A stretch of 64,000 bases of DNA, from the NCBI GenBank assembly GCA_038021145.1, contig JBBPHT010000014.1, forward strand, positions 930,001 through 994,000, written 5' to 3'. Of the stretch, positions 60,382-64,000 are shown piece after piece. The position numbers and the translations under genes are program-made. This stretch comes from Phyllosticta citriasiana (taxonomy: Eukaryota > Ascomycota > Dothideomycetes > Botryosphaeriales > Phyllostictaceae). Positions within the stretch are counted from its first letter, which is position 1, and each line of letters starts with the position of its first letter. A model generated the notes under the pieces. It was not told where the DNA came from, made no database searches, and was given only the letters and a program-made list of their open reading frames with translations.

Positions 60382-62670
60382 CCTTATTATAGGTATCATA
60401 CCGCACCTCTATAGTAATGAATTTATATAAGTAGTAGGTAATTAGGTACTAATAGGTAGCCCTATTACTACTAGTAGCTAGCTATAGGAGTATTCCTACG
60501 TATATATAGTTAGATACGTCTGTAATTAGGGTTAATAGGCATGTTAGATTATAGTACTATAGTAGGGGACCTTCTAGGAAGGCTACTTATAGCTACTTAA
60601 AGGCTATCTAGGTAGCCTCTAGCTAATACTAGGGTTAGTACCACCTTATAGGTCCCTTTCTAGTCTTTTTCTTCTTCACTTCCGCGGTATTAGATAAGGC
60701 GCCTACTAGGGCCTAACTAGCCTCCTATAGGAGTTCATATAGGGGTTAGGTTAGCGTAGAGTAGTTCTAGATAAACCGGTAATAGAAGTTAGTAAAGCCT
60801 AGGAATACTTATATATCCTTATAGCTTTATAGCTCTAGCTATTCTTTAATAGTCTAGACCCTCTTAGTATCTATTTAGACGCTATTAGGGGTAATTATGA
60901 ACCCTAAGAACTTAACGCGTTTCATATAGAATGCATACTTTAAGATTTTAGCATATAGTTTCTATTCCCTTAGCCGTTATAAGATTTACTTTATGTATTA
61001 TATATAGTCTACTTCATTTTAGGAGTATATAAGGATATTATCTAGGTAGATAATATAGATAGAGTCTAGGAGCCCGGCTATAGCTTAATAGATATATACT
61101 TAGAAAGATATAGGAGTATTAGCTAGCCTAAAAGGTATAACTAGGTACTTATAGTAGCCGTACTACGTCTTAAAGGCTATCTTCTACTTATCTCCTACCT
61201 TAATCCGGAGTCTATAGTAGGCGTTATAGAGGTCTAACTTTATATATATAGTAGCCCCTAATATACGGTCTATTAGCTCTCTAATTAGGGGTAAGGGGTA
61301 GTAGTTCTTAATAGTAACCTTATTAAGTCCCTAGTAGTCTACATAAAGGTATAGGGTCCTATTAGCCTTAGGTATAAAGAGGATTAGGGCTCCTATAGGC
61401 GACTTACTTAGTCTAATCCATCTAAGGCGCAGCGCCTTTTCTAGGTACTCTCTAAGGATACTTAATTCTCTCTTAGATAGGTTATATATAGGTAACTATA
61501 GTAGTATTCTACTATTCTTAAGATTAATTATATAGTTATGTACTAAGTTCTAGGCTAATATGCCGGTAAGATTACTATTAAAGATATTATTAAATTTAGT
61601 ATATTACTCTAGGAGGCCCTAGATTAGGCTCCTACTAGCACCTATATAGGCTACTAGGTATAGAGCATAACTACCTTTATTAGGGTAACTAGTAGTTACT
61701 AGTAATTATATACCCTATAGGGTCCTACTAGGGCCTAGGTAGCTAACCTATTAAGGTTATTATACTATAGACCTATAGGTCTAGGCACTATAGATATATC
61801 CCTTAGGGCTAACCTCCTTTCTTAATTCCTCTAATAATACTTATTTAATTATAGGTTTATAGTCTAGGTTTACCTAGGAGAAAGATAGCCTACATTCCTA
61901 GGAGTACTTAAAATAGCATTTAGCCTTAGAAATCTATTCTAGGCTAAGGATAAGTTTAAATACTATATCTTAGCTCTTCTAGAATAGTTAGGGGCCTACG
62001 GCTTAGCTCTAACCTTAATTATCTTACATAGTTATAGTAAGCTAATAGGCTAGTCCTAAGGTAAGAGGAGACCTATTAGCTAAGGTAGCGTTTAGGTAGT
62101 AACTAGGTAGCTCTTAGATAGGGACTAGGCCCTTATCCTAAGCTACTAACCTCTAAACTAGGTTTAGGGTAGCACTATTATTAATAAGAGCCGTTAGGGA
62201 GTGCGTTATAGTAGCTATATTATATGTAATACGAACTACTAATAAGCTATACATTACTTAATAGTCTCCTTATTAATTCTCCTACCCTAGTTACTAAGAT
62301 ACTCTTAGGTATATAACTAGGGCGCGCCTTTTTCTAACTTTTTATTAGTTAGTAGCGGTTAGTCTCTCCTTAGCTAGGGAGTACTACCCTTTTAGTACTA
62401 ATTACTAGTCTAATAGTTCTTTAGCCTACTCCTCTATTAGGTTACTTTATTAGCCGCGCCCCTAGATAGGGAGCCCTAGTATTTCTTCTTAGGCCTTAGC
62501 CCCTAGGGGGGTACTAAGCTAGGTTTAAACTAGCCCCTTTTAGGCGCCCCTTTAGGGTTACCCTTTAGGGATGCCTACCCTAGGAGCTCCTCTACCTTCT
62601 TAACTTTAGTAAATACATTATACTTAGTCTTTATACGACTCTTAGCACTTATCTTAGTTAGCTTAGTGCG
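60382..62670 (-). pseudogene. G3c RT and start of RNase H, with upstream protease/gag
   Basis: Read on the minus strand. RT shows SPIGALILFIPKANRTLYLY, VDY.GLNKVTIKNYYPLPLI (about 61410-61260) and the catalytic box YLDN (about 61034-61048, second Asp changed to Asn). RNase H at the lower end reads EVRYDTYNK at 60382-60410, a form of Y.IYDKELLAI, and the block breaks exactly there. Protease and gag are presumed above about 61500. TAG stops are frequent. Confidence 0.78.
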
Positions 62671-63294
62671 TAAGATTAGGTATACCTATAAGAACTAGTA
62701 TATAACGCGGTGCTCCTTATTAATAATCTTAAACTTAAGATGTTACTCCTTAGCTTCTAGTATAGACTATAGGCTTTTAAACTCTTACCCCTTCGTTTAG
62801 GTCATGTTAAAGAACTTCGTATATATCTTAAACCTCTATATATTAGGGTCCTAGATCTAGTCTATAATAAACGTACGGAAGTCTTTAAAGTAGACTAGGG
62901 GGTTTATTTTTAAGTTAAGGGTATTAAATACCTTATTACGTAGGTTTACCTTACTAATAGCTAACCCCTAGGTAGCCTATTATAACTAATGCCCTAAATC
63001 TTTAGAGGTACTATATATCTTAAATACATTATTTAGGGCCTAAAACTAGGAGTCTATATCCTTTACCTCTAAGCTTATAAGCTTAGGCGTAGGGGCCTTA
63101 ATAAGGGAGCTAAGGGGGTTATAATAGGGAGCTTATAAATTAGGTCATAAGTTAGGCCTAACTAGGGTTATAATAGGTAGCCCTAAGAGACTTTATTTAA
63201 TCTCCTAAAGCCCCTAAACCCGTTAGTATAAGTTAGTAAGCTCCTCTATGTTCACGGAATTAAGTGTTACTAAGAGCGCCGTGATTTTATTATT
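60382..63294 (-). mobile_element. Ty3/Gypsy G3c: inverted gag-RT-RNase H block of the G3b copy
   Basis: A 2913-bp block of G3 in minus orientation between Copia B and Copia C. 62675-63289 matches G3a 28543-29150 directly. The right end (63290-63294, TTATT) is the complement of the AATAA ending G3b at 54808, and together they rebuild one uninterrupted G3 sequence. It is therefore the missing middle of G3b, flipped. Confidence 0.82.
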
Positions 63295-63671
63295 TATTAG
63301 CGGTATTCTATAAAGATAAGTAATATCTTTATTATATACTGTATGGTAGATGGTTTATAGTAGAGAATGTAGTAGATTCTTTACTATAAGAGAACTTCCT
63401 TAGAGGACTAACTAGCAGGCTACCTAAGGGTGTTTATATAGAAGAACCTATAGATTCTAGAGAGTTCTATCTCTAGGTAATTAGTAATAGGTTCTTCTAT
63501 TAATAGAAGACGATTTCTAATTAATCTAGACTAGAAGATTCTAGGCCTTAGTAATAAGATAATCTAGAATAAGGGCTAGAATCTAAAAGAACCCGTAGGA
63601 ATAAGTTCTTAGTAATAGAAGAGGTCTAGAAGAGTCTAGAATAGTCTAGACTTATTCTTAGGCCTCTAACA
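63295..63671 (-). repeat. 3' LTR of Copia C
   Basis: 377 bp, near identical to the other Copia LTRs. Confidence 0.92.
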
Positions 63672-64000
63672 CTCCCCCTAACTTATTACGCAGGGTAATA
63701 GAGAGGAATTTAGTAAAGAGAGCCTTAGTAAGTACCTTAGTTAAGGCGTCTATAGGTATCTCTTTAGTAGAGATATAGGAGAATCTTATAAGATTTTCCT
63801 TAACTAGCTGCCTTAAGAAGTGATACCTTATATCTATATTCTTAGACTTTTTAGTAGCATCTTCCGTAGCAGCTATAGCCGGTATGTTATCCCCTTTAAG
63901 GACTATAGGAGTAGGTATAAGGTCTTTATAACCTAACTCTTCTAAAAATCCTTTAATATAAAGGATAACCTTAGCTAGTATACTATAACCTATATATTCT
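63658..64000 (-). pseudogene. Copia C pol, RNase H end
   Basis: C-terminal end of the polyprotein, with the stop complement at 63658-63660 in the LTR. The visible codons match the RNase H end of copy B (the GDN and DIRY motifs read through without a stop). The rest lies outside the window, so I cannot say whether this copy is more intact. Confidence 0.8.

Larger units (their letters stand above)
63295..64000 (-). mobile_element. Ty1/Copia element, copy C, 3' part (runs off the window)
   Basis: LTR at 63295-63671, then pol read on the minus strand to the window end. By comparison with A and B its full length would reach about 68867. Confidence 0.9.

Noticed and set aside
1385..64000. Centromere or subtelomere identity of the block
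   Set aside because: AT-rich nested retrotransposons would fit both, but there is no telomere repeat and no centromere-specific sequence that I can recognise. Sequence alone cannot decide.

Overview
This window is fungal. The first ~1.3 kb is normal-composition DNA holding the 3' end of a spliced aspartic-protease gene. From about position 1385 to the end, almost everything is nested, mutated retrotransposons. The repeat DNA is AT-rich and strongly short of CA and TG dinucleotides. Stop codons inside recognisable reading frames sit mostly at former Gln (CAG to TAG) and Trp (TGG to TAG) codons. This is the signature of repeat-induced point mutation (RIP), so the likely source is a filamentous ascomycete (Pezizomycotina) with large AT-rich repeat blocks. 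I cannot name the species.

Layout. (1) 3-1009: membrane-anchored aspartic protease, C-terminal part, with one intron that only keeps frame if spliced as GC-AG. (2) 1385-1920: deleted LINE fragment. (3) 1921-33641: a chromodomain Gypsy element, here called G2 (+), with 671-bp LTRs, split by two insertions. One is a second Gypsy family, G1a (-, 3700-11623, 534-bp LTRs, target duplication ATCTT). The other is a third family, G3a (-, 14013-29602, 200-bp LTRs, target duplication CTAGT). G3a itself contains a truncated G1b (22746-28542) and a full-length Copia element, copy A (-, 17173-22745, 377-bp LTRs). (4) 33868-53515: a Tad1-like LINE (+), split by two oppositely oriented copies of a fourth Gypsy family: G4a (-, 35047-41824, duplication CTTAC) and G4b (+, 43391-50222, duplication CCTAC). 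(5) 53516-54257: two head-to-tail 371-bp units resembling the LINE 5' region. (6) 54361-64000: a second G3 copy broken by two inverted Copia elements (B + and C -). The G3 block between them is inverted, and the duplicated target bases show this.

No repeat-derived gene here looks functional. The coding regions are described as pseudogenes. All four Gypsy families have a chromodomain-like segment at the end of pol. At least three (G1, G3, G4) also carry extra reading frame between the chromodomain and the 3' LTR, antisense in G1 and G3 and sense in G4. These accessory frames, the Copia-mediated inversion and the half-tRNA-type Copia primer site are the most interesting observations. Names G1-G4, Copia A-C and LINE a/b are local labels. 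Boundaries come from comparing repeated copies within the window by eye.
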